Shown: positions 10,510 to 24,557, counted from the first letter of the stretch. The stretch: 64,000 bases of DNA from Rhyzopertha dominica (GCA_025024175.1 QCXZ01000041.1:6691786-6755785); one strand, 5' to 3'. Numbers and translations are program-made. Notes: generated by a model from the sequence alone, not told the origin.

Positions 10510-13500
10510 ATAAGCTTATTCCAAACAAGTCCATGGTTTTGTCAAACATATACTTTGTTCTACAAGAAAGGATTATTTTTGATTCAATAGTTTTAAGTTT
10601 TGTCTTGTGTTAAATAAATGTTAGTTTAGGTGCGTCAAGAATTTTAAGCGTTTGAAACGAACAAATCAATTACTTTACATATACAAACGAATAATTGGTT
10701 AGCTGCAAGTGTATTTTTTTCCGAATTGTTATGATCTATGTATTTATACTAGTGATGGCAAAACAAATAGGTGACACCTAAGCTACAAAACGTTGCTCAA
10801 AAATGGATAAACACGTAAGATATTTTCTTGTTCAGCGTGATTTGTTTTACAATTCTTTGACATAAAGTTCAATAATGGAATCGTACATAAAATTATTTCA
10901 GTGTTGGCATCAAATGTCCAAATCTATGCAGAAAATCGACCATACAAAATTAATTAATGAACTTGAATCGAACCGATGGCGAGCTGATGATAAGCAGCTT
11001 CCCCAGCACCCATCATCTCGTCCTCGCAGCCCCGTTTAACGGGTTTGTTTGAAATTACCCGGAGACACGTTTGGGATCGACTGCCTGCCGGTTGTCTCAA
11101 CACATTCTTGACTAATAGCACGGGGGTTCGGTTTACTCGGCTCGTATGTTCCCGTAAATAGCATGTTTACTTTCCAAACGTGTCGAAACGTAAACTCGCC
11201 GCTGGAAAGATCAGAGGCATTTAGAATCGTCTCTGGTAAAATAGTGCGTGTTTACTTGGCGGGAGTTCATCTTCGGCCGTTTAAAGGGTTCGGGGAAAAT
11301 TATGACGGTGCCGAGATGCGGTTGTAAATAAAGGGCGTTTAAGAACAGGATATCGAGGAATGCTGTTAAAATATGGATAACTATAGTCTGCGATTATCAT
11401 GCTGGTAAACCTTGACCAACGTTAGCAAGTTAGTACTAAATTTGGTCGAAGCTAAAGAGGCCAAATCGTTAAGATTCTGCTGAATGTTCATGACATGGAA
11501 GTGAAATTAATACTATTAAGACGAACAAATGCATAAAACATTATTGTGATTAGATAAAAGCATGCAGAATGCAACAGTTCATGTCGGTTACAGTTAAAAT
11601 ATTTTTTTCTGAACGATGCTACCTGTTGGATAAGGTTTTGCCAGTTGAAGAACTTTGTAATATTCTAAAGGATTATCGCTTCAGTATGTAGAATACAACT
11701 CACAAACTTTTACAACAAAGACAAAGTCTAACAGGACGATATAGCAGAGCCCCTGCACGCAGCGGACGCAGGTTCCTTCCTGCCTGAAGTTTCTAAAGAA
11801 GGGCGAAACTCAAAGTCCTAGGATCCGAATGGATTGACCACAGCAGATTATACTTTACAGCTAAAATTTTTGTTAGCAAAATGAAAGACGCTTAGATTGT
11901 GTTTAGAAAGTAAGGCTTGATACCGGAAGGTGGACGATCACACAAAATACTTTTCAATTTCATCTCTGTTTTTTTTTTTATTTTGGTTTGCCGTAATAGA
12001 TTGATGAAGTTTTTGCCAAATAGCTCCAGTATTTTTAGACACGTTATGTTAAAAGAATCGTTACTTTGGCGATAACCCCAGTTTCTTAAGTTTCAGGTAA
12101 CTTACAATTCGCTTAAATTTAGCTACAGCACATGCCAAAATTACGTCTTATCGAACTTGACCGAAAATGATATCATTTCTTTCAATGACATCAAAAGCTT
12201 TTAGGAAAACATGGGTTTATTACAATATAAATCAAATGACAGGCGTCATTTTATAGACAGTGGTAAGAAGGACTTGATGTGTGTTCTACTTCACCAATAG
12301 CCAATTGGCTACTATGAAAGAAATATATAACACTCTATCTCTAATAACATAAAACGGAACAAAAAAAACATTAGTCCCAAAAAATCTGGCGATTGAAAAA
12401 GAAAATAGTGACAGGCAAAAATAATGTAATTTGTACAGGCTTTTGAGCAAGACGGTGATTGATTTCAGTACAAAAATTGAAAGCTATTATTTTTGGCAGA
12501 CCACAAAATTAGTAAATCAGAATCTAACGCTTGGAAATCTTTTAATTTAATGGTATTATTTATTCAAGGTTAGTTAAGCACATATTTTTCCAGTTTTAAA
12601 GAACTGAATATAAAAGTGTCACATTCACGCTTGTAGTTTGAAGCATTCATGCTGAAAGATAAACAACGTAAATTAATTAAATGACACTATTTCACCACTC
12701 TTCGGCTAACAACTGTGTAATAAGTCAAGAAATTAAACAAAAGGATCACAGTAACAAAATTTTATAAAATTAAAATATAACACTCGCCGCTAGTTTATCA
12801 GACCGACATCTTAAGTGCCTTCAACGTAAAAGTCCTCGCGTTCAAATTCATCAAGCAACAGTTGCGCATACATAAAATAAACTATTATTACTCTTACAAA
12901 TGCACTGCCTGATTGTAATTACAGCTTTCGAGCTTTCAGCCAAGTATGATAGCATTTAATAACTGCTCTCGAGGGTTTGCTGTCAGCGCCACTTTGATTT
13001 TAATCGTCTTTTCTACTTAGCAGCTGCTAAGCACATCGCTTGCATCGTGTTAATGCCGCAAAATGTTATAAAGTTAAGAACTGCGAAGTTGTTGTTATGC
13101 GCAAAGTATTCGCTATAACAAAGAGCACCTGTTGCTGTAGAATTAGATAAAGGTACCGAAGAAGCGTCCAAAATAAAGCCACAATATGTTTACTCACTTG
13201 TGTTATACCTGTCATTGTTTCAATGTTGCTCAAATTCCTCGATAATTGCTAGATTATATGAAATAATTGTCATAATAGCTTACACCTTATTTATTACCCC
13301 TAGAAAAAATAAATATGGATGATATATGTATAGCTATTCCTAGTTTATCAAGTCAGATATTTTTCATATCATAAAAGCTGTCTTTATTAAGACATTAACA
13401 TAGATTTGCATTTAATTTTATTGCAAAACGACAGTTATAAATATGTTTCTTTACTGTTCAGTATGTTTATTCTTGACACTATTACATTTAGGTACGCTTT

Positions 13501-14530
13501 GAACTACAGTAACATGAGTTTAGATCATCAACATCTATGAACATAGTTTAATATAAAAAAAAGTAAAATTAAAAAGTAGTACCTGCGCACTAGCATACAA
13601 TTTAGTATTAAATTTATTGGTTCAGAACTATATAAAAGAACAAAACACTTTTTTTCTTCATAATGCCTTGTTACTTAACAATCTAACTGTGATGAAGTGA
13701 CACATGAATTCGAATTTTGGTTATACAGATTCGACCCAGACCCCTCTATTTTGCTTTTATTTTTCATATCTTTTGATCTGAACCAGATAATGAAACACAA
13801 CTCAACTTATCTTTTTAATAGTGATTAAATTTTTTACATAAAGTGCAGTAGAGCTAATTCCTCTACGGTTTTTGTGAAAAGCAGAACAGAACAGAATACA
13901 AGTTGCGGGTATTTATGCGATACACGATTCGGAGTAAGAATTTGTCACTGCTTCAGGCCTTATTCTTACGATAAACGAAATAATTATCACCGTACAATTC
14001 ACTAATTTCATCAATCAACCAGCTCTCTGGCAACACAGATATGTGCTAATTTAGAGTTAGAGTTTCATGTAAAAAGTAGTCTCTTTTATTTTTAAATCCA
14101 CGAACATTATGATAAAATATGTTTAAGAGGGCTTTGTACAGCGTGCAAATCATTGTCAATTTTTGGTATATTTTATGATTTTACAGGTATAAGTTTAGCG
14201 TGTCTTCATTGTAGAGTAACTAACAGAAATTTTAACACGCTAAGGAGCACTTTTTGTTATCGAGTATATTAACTGCTTCTCAACGATTATTTAGGATAAA
14301 CTTTATAGGTGTAATTTCTCATTTGCAGACTTTCCTAAGCGAAATAGCTTAATTTTATCTAGCACCATATTACAACATACTTTGACTTTTGACATTCGAC
14401 AAAATACGCGATGTCTGCTATATATATTCGTATAGCACATGCCTGTATATGTATTTGAGGTTAACCTATACGAAATAAGTATAATAAATTTTCGAAACGC
14501 ATTTCGTTTGATAATAATAATTATTAGTTT
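10510..14530. other. Intergenic, with a GC-richer island at 10960-11340
   Basis: Four kilobases without a recognisable gene. The island at about 10960-11340 stands out by composition (for example cttccccagcacccatcatc and tcttcggccgtttaaagggt) and has no long ORF. It may be conserved non-coding DNA. The rest is AT-rich with nothing identifiable. Confidence 0.4.
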
Positions 14531-14554
14531 AGGAGTATGTCATGCAATATGTGG

Positions 14555-15475
14555 AGACCTTGGGAAAGTTCCAACTTTATCGAATTTGGTGAACTCCAGG
14601 CACCGCTCCCGCTGAAAGAAAATGATACTAACGTCGTTCTTCAAATATCGGAAGAACAAGGGTTTTCGTTAAAAACTGTGCATAAATTCTGTACAGTCAG
14701 TGAAAAAAAATATTCTTCTATAACAAGCTTCATAAAAAACGGCGTCGCTAACAAACAGTAGTGTTTTCCGCATTGCAACAGGTGGTATCGAACAAAGAAA
14801 AATTCGCAAAGATAAGAGCACATTTCACCGATTAAACTAGTCTCATGCTCATCAAATAAGGAAAACCATATATGATTTTTTTGTAAGCAAGCTCCCACAA
14901 TGGAAATGGTGCACCAAATTTAATCGAAAATTAAATGGTGGAGTGCTCCTAACGAACCTAAAGAAGATTCATCAAGAAAATGGGTTTTCATTCTAGAAAG
15001 ATTGAAAACAGAATGTCTTAATGAAACGGTTTTGAGAAGAAAATCGTCCAATTTATTTGGACGAGACATGGTTTGACACCCACGATACAGCTAAAAAAAG
15101 GATGGACTGATAAAACTGCAAAGTACAAATTAAACATTCCTCCAAGTAAGGGCAAAAGGGTTAGGTATTATTTTACATGCGGGATCAATAAATGGATGCG
15201 TGGATAATGTCTTGTTTCTAGCGACGAAAAGTATTAAAGATGTCAAGGTTGAATACCACGATGAGATGACTGGTCGTTTGGCCCAAATGCCAACGCAAAC
15301 AAAGAAGAAATTCCTTTTTTTTTGAGAAAATGAATTTATGTTACCACCCTAACTACAAAAAAAAAAGGATTGTTAGAAGTACTTCATATGAGGACATACG
15401 AAAAACAATTTAATGTAGACAAAGTGGCTGAAGACTTGGTCACACTGTGTTGTTTTATAAGACACGTTACAAAAA
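14555..15475 (+). pseudogene. IS630/Tc1-superfamily transposase (DDE_3-like), heavily broken, copy 1
   Basis: Pieces in different frames follow the order of the insect DDE_3-type transposase. IYLDETWFDTHDTAKK at about 15048-15100 holds the first catalytic Asp. Next come a segment with a one-base slip in a run of A, then GLGIILHAGSINGC at about 15165-15205 and EYHDEMTG. MPTQTKKKF and NLCYHPN follow, and finally LLEVLHM...NVDKVAEDLGHTVL at about 15371-15450, across another shift. The region between EYHDEMTG and MPTQTKK, where the second catalytic Asp sits, is deleted. There are at least four frame breaks. The related copy at 61.3 kb has different deletions. No terminal repeats were found. Confidence 0.75.
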
Positions 15476-15479
15476 TTAA

Positions 15480-17330
15480 TGTATATGTCTCAATTTATAA
15501 AATAAAATGTTCAAACAGTAATATTTCAAACCCGTTATTAAAGAAAACAATAGCCAAGAACACTACGATTTCCTCTCAGGTACTTTGTTTTGATTCAGTT
15601 CAAACTGTATGACTTTTTATCGCTTGACTGGTTCTCTGTTATGTTATTATCTACAACTTTATGTATCGCTTTATCACTTTTTTGTATAGTTTATTAATTT
15701 TGTACAGTCTTTCATTTAAAAGAATTGTAGAACGGATCGAAGAATTATTTCAGTCTAGACCATACCGGCGTGCTGCCACAGATGATATTTACTCAAAGAA
15801 TATTTACAACCACCCTAATCCCTCTATTGTTGGTCCTTGTCTTTAGTTTTACGATAGTTCAAATATCTTGCCAGCAAGTATACTTTATAATGAACTTGCA
15901 AGCTTTCCAAAACAATTTAATTAATAATATTTTCTCCAAAACGAAATTATTTACAACTTAAAATGCTTATTGGTCATTCTGGGCTACATATTTAATTTAT
16001 TTAAGGTATACTTGCCTGTAATTTAATACAATTATCTAAAAATACATCTTTGAACCAAAAGCAGTTGGATACAAGGAAATAGATATAAAAATCTTTAACA
16101 TACATTTTATATAAAAATTTTACTGGCGAAATAAAATAAACGAGAACAGTACTAGCATGTGTTGCAAATTCGCATTAAGAAGCACTTCTTTGCAGTAAAT
16201 CCGTGTACTCTTAGTCTGCCTAACAATCAATACGCTATGATATTTGGGGGCTGTGTTATGATCAGTAATATAATAATCAGTAATATATCATATATGTGAT
16301 TAGGCAGCCATCAATATAATCAAACATCATTTTATCGCGTTTCCGGCGTTACGCTTGCTATTAGTCTGTTTATCTGTTTTTTCTTACATTTACTGATCAT
16401 TGTGAAATCATTTGTAATCAGTTATGTAATATCTAGTAGGATTCGCGAATCTTTAATGATTACATGAGTCTACGTGTATACTACTGAAATCTTATGTATC
16501 TGTAATAAGTGGGACAGATTTTCTCTTAGTGGCTACCTCCTCGTCTACATTTAATTTTGCATATTGCCAATCTGAACAATGTCCGTCTGTTTGAAAGACC
16601 AACGCCGCCGTACGTCAGTAAAATCTCCCGCATTTTAATAATGTATGGAACGTACCACACGAAACGACGTGTGCCNCTAAGGCGGCTCGNTGCACGTCTC
16701 CTTTATACTAGATNTTCCACTCTCAACCAGTNGCTCCAGAATTATTACGAGACGGGCGTTCCCTCAAATTACTTTTTGGTCCGAAGACACCTCCGCCGGA
16801 GTACATTAAAGGTAATGACACGAGTAGCGGCAATGCATCCATAAAAAGGACCAACTTAATATTTCGTTGATGAACGGCGAGACGCCCGTTCTCATACCGG
16901 TACTAATTAATTCATAAATCAAAAAACCCACCGCCGCCGTCCTTCCTCCTCCTGCATTTGCTCGCAAATGTAAATCACATTACACGCTTGCACAATTTGG
17001 ATGTATGCGGGCCTGATTTGAATTTATCTGTGGTAGTTAGCGGTTGTTCCGACTGTGGGGATCAAAGGAAAATAGAAAAATCGGGATGGGGCCTTGATGA
17101 ACGATGGCTGTGTTGCGTGCATGGCGGAACATTGACGCGACGGTTTTTCAAAATCTATTACAGAGTGTTTTTATCCCTTCTATCATGAAAACATATGGCA
17201 TTTGGGCAGCTACGATGAAATTAGTGTTTTATACCCAAAACTAAAATCATGCATATTTTCGACCCATACTTTTCATAAAGTATCATTACAAAAGTAGAAC
17301 TGATAAAAATACAAAATATTTGCTGTTCAG
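15480..17330. other. Intergenic, GC-richer part at 16580-17180
   Basis: No recognised gene. From about 16580 to 17180 the sequence is GC-richer and contains four single ambiguous bases (16676, 16690, 16714, 16732). Short inverted matches such as gagacgggcg (16750s) and cgcccgttctc (about 16882-16892) are present. It could be non-coding conserved DNA. The open frames there do not resemble known proteins. Confidence 0.4.
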
Positions 17331-17333
17331 TCA

Positions 17334-17897
17334 CTATTCATAATAATCAGTCTTGGTAATTTTTCTGTTACTTTTCCTGGTAGCAGCATTAGCTTTAGTT
17401 TTCACTGATTTAGCTGCTTTTGGTTTCTTGACAGCTTTTTCAAAGCTTTCATCTTCCATTTCCTCATCAGCAGTCAATTCTTCATCAAATTTTGCCTTTG
17501 CAGGAAGGGGTCGCCTGCTACCATCAGTATCATCAGGTTTGTTAGATACACCACTTTCTTAGCTTTTGCGATGTATTCATCAATTTCTTACTCCTTTCCT
17601 TACTGCTTAATGTAGGATAAATAAATTTTCTGAATAAAATACTAGACCCTTTTTTAGCGGGAGAGAGAGCAAGTACATTACAATTATTATCTTAATCTCA
17701 TAGTAAAATGGAAACCAGCCAAAGAATATGTCCGTAAAAGTTTCTGCGCAAGTAAAAAGTGCAAATACGATCCAGTACATCATCCATTTTACATATTCCT
17801 TATTGTTCCTACTTTTCACAGTCTTATATGAAGCGTACGCTGGATAAAGCGTTCCAAAGAGTAATATTACTAATCTAGATAAGATGGATGAAATCAC
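17334..17897 (-). pseudogene. Processed pseudogene of a REEP1-4-type (TB2/DP1/HVA22) protein
   Basis: REEP proteins are hairpin membrane proteins that shape the endoplasmic reticulum. The minus-strand frame from 17897 reads [20 protein letters not shown], then [20 protein letters not shown] and [14 protein letters not shown], a near-perfect REEP core with its hydrophobic segments. A +2 slip in a CT repeat near 17667 moves the frame to [21 protein letters not shown] second shift leads to EIDEYIAKAK and then an acidic/basic tail (RRPLPAKAKFDEELTADEE) ending at a stop at 17334-17336. The start codon position holds GTG, not ATG. In animals this gene has several introns. Here the parts are contiguous, which indicates a retroposed cDNA. 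I saw no clear poly(A) tail or target duplication. Confidence 0.8.
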
Positions 17898-17899
17898 CT

Positions 17900-19375
17900 T
17901 GCAGATTCATTAATCAAATTTGGCACTTCCAGACCACTCGTTGATGTACACACCTGTCAAACCATTTCGAACTTAAACAACAAATAACGAACAAACTGTC
18001 CGTGGCCCAGCCACCATCTGACACAGCCATTTTAAGCTAGCTGCAAATACGCCAAGAGTGTATAAGAAAAGAATGACCTCAGTTTTGGATAAGCACAGCT
18101 TTATCTGCTCCTGCTCTTCTGGACATCTTTGAACAATAGATTAATTAGCAGTCGATGTATGCTGTCACTATTATTGAAACAAGATAGATAAGGTAATAGA
18201 ATGAAAAATATAAAAAATATATATCATTCGGTATTCATGACATAAAAAGGTGTGCTCACCAGTGATTGAAACGATTACTTTTAAAAAGAAATTCATTTCA
18301 ATTACTCATTACTTCAAAGTAACATTAGTTGGTTCTGCTAAAACAAATAGACTTCATTAATTCTAACCAATTTCATTATTTGTTTTACTATTAATGATAT
18401 ATTTTGAACAAAAAAAAATATTGTTTACTTTTATTATTATCCAAAGTTAATTAAACAAAATTTTCTTGTAAAAGTCTATTTATTCTATTCCTAAATATTT
18501 ATGTAATGGAGGTATTCTCCCCTGCTAAGACGAAAGGTCGTATCTAGTATTGTAAGAGTGAGTTATTTAACGATTTATAAATTTAGCAAGAGTCACACTT
18601 TATTATTAAATTGGAAATACGCTTTTTTAGCAAGTGATATAATATGCTGAAAATTGTTTATATATGAATAGTTAAACACCTTAAGTATTACCAAACAATG
18701 AAATTTGATAGCTTTAATAGATACGAGTTTTGGACTAAGTAATGATTACAAAATAGTGTAGTAGATTCGACTTTTTGTCTTAATAACAATTATTTTCATC
18801 GTATTGATTTATAGCAAATGTGCTCAACAGAAATAAATATGCGAGTAAAGTTATTATGTTTTAACAAAAAAAGTACATTACGTTTAGTATTTGGTAAAGG
18901 AAACATAATATAATTTATATTGTTCATATTTAAATCTTTTTCCTGCGGTTTCCAATTAAAAAATTTTTTGATAAAAATTCTATTAATTACAATAATCCTT
19001 GGTATATTTATTGTATCTAAAATGTATTATGCAGTTACGATAAACTAACTTAATAATGATTAGATAGGACACTCAGAACCGGTACTGAATTGGACTTGCT
19101 ACTAAGTCAAAAAATCGTAATTGTTAGAAGCAACATAACTGACTTAGTAAAGATCAGATAGGTTATTTTGATTTAGTAATCGTTTAATATTTTTAAGATA
19201 TGACAAAAATAGCATGTTGTTTAAGATATATAGGCTGCACATACGACATTCTGACTTAGTGCATTCCATAGATATTGTTGGATAGAATCCAAACATGTAA
19301 AAACCTCAAAATTAAAATGTTTGTCAGTTAAGACCTTTTCTGTAACGGTAAACGACAGCAGCAAAAATTTTACAA
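17900..19375. other. Intergenic; first about 200 bp may be 5' UTR of the REEP retrocopy
   Basis: Directly upstream (minus-strand sense) of the REEP copy, 17900-18130 is less AT-rich and could be retroposed 5' leader. The remainder is strongly AT-rich with no ORF of note. Confidence 0.35.
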
Positions 19376-19382
19376 TTTTTTC

Positions 19383-20114
19383 TTGCGAATCAAATCTAAA
19401 GTTTTTGGTTTCTTGGGAAAGCGTGTACGTAGACGGGACATTTTCATACTACACAAACAATTATTTACTCCGCATGTTTTAAAAAATGGACACTATGTAC
19501 CACTGGTATATTGTCTGCTGAAGGATAAAAATTCTGATACTTATGAACACTGTTTAAGAATTGTTAAAAACTTGTGTAATAAATTGTAAATAAATGTATT
19601 GTGATAGATTTTGAGATGGCTATTCATATCGCTGTAAGAAAAAATTGGCCGGATATTGAAATTTTGATTGTAGGTTTCACTTAGGTCAAACAAACAAAAT
19701 TCAAGAATTAGGTTTAGAATGTAACTACAAAGACAAAAATTCTGAAATTGGAAAATGGATAACTAATACTGCGGTATTTAAAACCTTCAGATGTTGGAGA
19801 TTCTTTTGTTTTTTATTTAGTTGCTATACAACCAAGTGACATGAGTGACGAATTATGAACTTGTTGCTCGTACTACTAACACATGCGAGTCATTTCATTC
19901 ACAAATTAATTCCAACTTTTACAAAAACCATCCATCGATATTTATATTTATAGAAAACTTGTTAGATCTTCAAGTAGAATGTTACATAAAAATTAACAAT
20001 ATAAATATAAATAAAAACATAAGTTTAAAGAAATCTGAATTTTTAGATATAAGTGTAAAATTGTATAAAAATAAGACCATGCGTAGACTACAATGTATTA
20101 AAAATGTTTGTTGA
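19383..20114 (+). pseudogene. MULE transposase relic, copy 1
   Basis: The readable pieces follow the order of the MULE transposase at 33 kb. They are YVDGTFSYYT (about 19427-19456, with the first catalytic Asp), then in another frame KNGHYVPLVYCLLKDK and CLRIVKN, then VIDFEMAIHIAV (second Asp) and GFHLGQ-like coding near 19675, and finally TNTCESFHSQINSNFYK to a stop at 20112-20114. There are at least three frameshifts. The copy is much more decayed than that at 32.3-34.2 kb, and I found no terminal repeats of the same kind. Confidence 0.75.
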
Positions 20115-23100
20115 AAGTTTTCAAAATAATGTACGTGATCAATTTTTAATTCCGATTCTTGTAAATAAAGAATGTCGTATATTTATTTGATTTTGCATAC
20201 ATTTCTCTATTTACCCCGCAAGTTTGATTTTCATGCCAAACGAGCTGGACGTCAGCTGCAATTTATCTACGCCGCCGCCGCTGCCAGGATATCTTTATCG
20301 GCACAGGCTTTATGGGGATAAACAGGCAATAGGCCTACATATGGGAAAGAAGAAGAATAAGAAGAAGAAACTGGAATCTTCTGAATCTTGCTTCTTGATA
20401 GAAATTTCGTACCTTTTTATTTTTATAACTTTTTTCTAATCTTTGGATTTTTCATTGTTAAATGTCCTCTTCTTCTTCTTCATTCTTTTACTATTCTTCT
20501 CACTTGTATTTACAATAACTCCTTCTCAAATAGGTAAAAACATGAAATTGTCATTGGGTGAAAAAACCACTGTATTGCACTTGCATTTGTGCTCTAGTGA
20601 GTTAGTGAATGACCGATTAACTTTCTCTTCCGTACATCCTCTTCTACACGAGATGATTCATTGTAGAATAATACGAATTATTACAGACCATCTTTAGCCA
20701 TTTAACATTTATAACGTGAAATAAGTAAGATATCCCTCCAAACTGCTGTTCCTCCTCGTCACAACCCTCTTTTATGGGCACCCTTCCCTCCAAGTGATTC
20801 ACGTTCCAAATTAAAGTAGCTGTTCGTCTCCGGCCTGCAATGGCTGCAGATAGTGCAACGGAATGGCTTCAACCGGTATCTTATCTCGGTGTACCGGACG
20901 TTCGGCAGTTCGAATTCCAGATTTGGCCATGCAAAGGATGGGGTCGTAAATCCTAGACCGTCGCCGCGCTTCGGAGTCAAGTTTCCTTTTACGGAATAAA
21001 TGTGGAGCGCGTATGGATTAAATAGTACCTAATCGCGCCCAATCTGAAATTTTAAAGAAGGGGCTGCGAGCAAAAACGCCTACGCGGCATATTCGGAGCG
21101 CAGGGGATGCGGTTCGTTGGGAATAAATGAATTCGGGGATTCACATTACGTACATGCGTGCTTAGAAGAAGTGGATGTAGGGAAATGCTTAGAACGGAGC
21201 GTTATCGTGGTTGATTACTCATATCTTGATTCTGAAAAGATTCTCTGGTTAATTTACAACATTCTAAATAAACCTGTGCTATCGTTTAGGAGTAATCACT
21301 TATTAAACTGATCTTATATGATATTTTCATTGTCCGAATTCGAATTCCAGTGAGACACATACCTTTGATATTCTTTTTATCTGGATATGAGTAAACTCGA
21401 TTAAATATTCAGAAACATGTACTGGTACCGTCAGATATCTTTGAGATTGAAATCGTCAGAACAATAGCAAACCGCTTATCGGAGCTCATTTTGGGCCTAG
21501 AATACAAGGGTTGTATCCACGTAGTTTTCCCTTACTTTATCGGGGCCGCTGTCCTAAACTTAAACAAGCACATACAATGAGATAGTTGCATCTAATGGCT
21601 TTAGAATTTCAAATATTAAATCGTAAAGTGTTTCAGAAGTTAGGGATAGAAATCTCCCCAAATTTCGAATAACTTTTAAAGGTATTTTGTTAAAATATAC
21701 CGTTCCGTTAGAAGTGGGCGTTCAGTGTATACCTCTGAACTTTCAGTGTGAGCTTCAATTTTATTATGACATTTAGTTCCAAACCTTTTTTGCTGCTAAG
21801 CTATCTTTACTGGACTCTTATGTTTGATAGTATAATAATCAGCTTGCAAGCCTACAGTGACAGTGTAAACTTTGAGCCGAACAAGTTAACAAATCAAAAG
21901 GCATGATCTTAATTAAACATACTCCTACCCAGTATACAAAATCCTGTTTTGGTCTTTTGCATATAAAGGTGTTTGCGAAAAAGCGTTACGAAGTTTTGTC
22001 CATGAAATGAATTTAGCATTCCTTAGCATGATTAATATACGATCTATGCAGGGTAATGGGTATACCTATGTTCTGTTGTTGTTCTGTTTTTAGTAGGGCG
22101 AGGACTGAAGGTGAACTGGACGTGAACTATTTGGCAAGATAAAGATGAATAACAACTTGCAATATTTCCGGTTTACGTTCATTATTAACAACTTATATCC
22201 TCTGTACTTATTCCATCTAGTAAATAATGAGCAAACAAAACCGTTTACAGATCGAATCGTTCCCCGAACGTTTGAAGCGATGTTTGCATCAATAACAAAT
22301 AAACAGATTATTTCAATTCTTATATGTAAATATTTTGTAGCAGCAAGGTTGGTTACTGAAAAGTCCTTGGTGTAAAGAAGAACAAGTTAGCAAGCAAATG
22401 CTCTTTTTGAAATTCAGCGCGACTAACTTTCTTTGGATTTATGTTCATAGCCTATAAATGGCTCAAAAAGGGACAGTTAAAAACTACTTTCGTTACTTAT
22501 GCAAAGACTATAGTTGTAAGAACGCCAATGTCGACATAACGTTTCTATATTTGGTAGTGAAATATATTGGTAAAGTATTGATATTTATAAGTTACAAGAA
22601 ACGGTGATAAAGTATAAGTCACAAAATATGGAGCTAGAATCGAGATAGTTACATAGTATGTAAGTCCCATAGAGAATAGTTCAGTTGGCGAAAAGGATTT
22701 AGATGCCGTTGTTAGAAAGGAAGTAAGACAAGTGAAATAAAAAAATATTTACGCTCGATGTTAAAATCTATACAAATAAAGATTAGTTATTAGGTCAACA
22801 ACCGAGAATACTACAGCACAGCTTTATACTAATTACTCCAAGTAATATCTAATATGATTTGGGCTGTATCCAAGGAATGTTATATATGTATTTTGACAAT
22901 GGTTAGATGTTTTTCCTCAAGTTAAATCAGTACACGAAATGCCAATATACTGAAATTGTCAGTTTCTGTGTGAACATTGTTTTATAATCTCCAGCCTCCC
23001 AGCTAGTACGACCGTTTATCATTCTGTTTAAATATTTACTTCGACACGCTCGATAAATAATACATATTAATTACATTAATAAAGAGCAATAATCATTTTT

Positions 23101-24555
23101 ATCAGTTTCTTTGATTTCTATTCTTGGAAGTCGTGCATGGATATACAGAAACCAACTGTTTCATGTGTCACATCGACCTCTGTAACGTTGGATTTATAGC
23201 AATTCAGAAAGCGACCACAAATACCTTCCCCGAATTTTGTTTAGTGGCCATTAAATCGATCGTAAAATTATTTGGCCCTAAAATAAAGATGAATTTAGAC
23301 ATTGTGCGTTTATCAAGTGTTCCTCAAATATAACAATGCAACAGAAAAATAAACATGAGCTACATCAACTAGAGCAATATGAGGAATTTCGATTTTTGTC
23401 GTTTGCATGTTTGATACCGCGCGCATACTCTTTTGGTGTTCATTGAAAACTGAATGCAGTAAAAACCTGCGAAGAATTTTTGTGTAGTGGGATTTCATGT
23501 AAACTGTTTTGCATAAGTTAGTGTTAGTATTTAGTATTTCAAACAAACTCAAACCAGTCTTCAATATCAGAACATTGCAGTTAATTTCATAATTTGATTT
23601 CAAACTCGCTCAATCTAGCAAGTGTGCACGTTATATAAACTTATAAACGTTCATTTATTACCGATTCACATCAAGGACAACAGGCAAAATAGGTAGATTG
23701 GCTTGATTAAAGGAAATTCGTCCAATTCAATTGATTTACTCTAGAAATTCATATGTCGAGTTAAATAGAAGTTATATACCAATAAAAAATAAAGTGATGT
23801 TCATACAACTTATCTGTAACAACTAGTTCGTTAAGATTTGGACGAGGTGTTTAGAAGATATAGCATCTTGTTTTGAAGATGTTTTGCTTTGTAGTCACGT
23901 TACACCATGGCAACCAGAGAAAAAATATTTGAACAAAACTTTTAGGTAAATGGTAAATAAACAAAGATTCCTGAATTTATATTTTCCACCTACATTTTAT
24001 AGGCAAATTTTGGATTTATTTGCGTTTGTTCGTAACGTTATATCAAATACGGGAAATCTAGGAATTGCAAAATATTCTTAGTGAATTTCTCTGCTACGTT
24101 TTTATCCATAAAAATTTTTTCTCATATATTCCTCTTAACCTTATCCATAACGTCTACCTATTAGAAAAAGCATTATTTGCTTCCACACAAAAATATTGAT
24201 AGGCCACCTACTCTGTTGTGTTTTTCCACATATCTCCCTGATTAATGAATCGTCAATCTTTTGGCTGTCACTGGCATCTTCAAGTACTACAATTTTTGTT
24301 GTGGTGAAAAAAAAACACTTTCTATTTGTCAACCCTTGAGCCTTGAATGTCGTTTTACGAGCTTATTCATAAAATATCAACCGTATTTAATTTTCAACCA
24401 TCGCTAACCAAAAACCACATAAATTTTGGCCTTCTCAAAGCAAATCCGTAGGCTCAGATTTATTATCACGTATTTAAAAAAAAATCTGCCATAAATAGGA
24501 CTCTAAAAAAATTTTTGTTGCTCATGCTAAGGACTAATCAAACGGTACTCCTTCT
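20115..24555. other. Intergenic, GC-richer island 20740-21140
   Basis: Nothing recognised. A purine-rich run (gaagaagaataagaagaaga) lies at 20347-20372. The stretch about 20740-21140 is GC-richer, with open frames on the minus strand (20759-20980) that match nothing I know. The rest is AT-rich. Confidence 0.4.
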
Positions 24556-24557
24556 GA

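Noticed and set aside
17353..17562. Plus-strand 69-residue hydrophobic frame
   Set aside because: Antisense of the REEP pseudogene tail; its Ser/Phe/Leu content comes from the complement of Lys/Glu codons.
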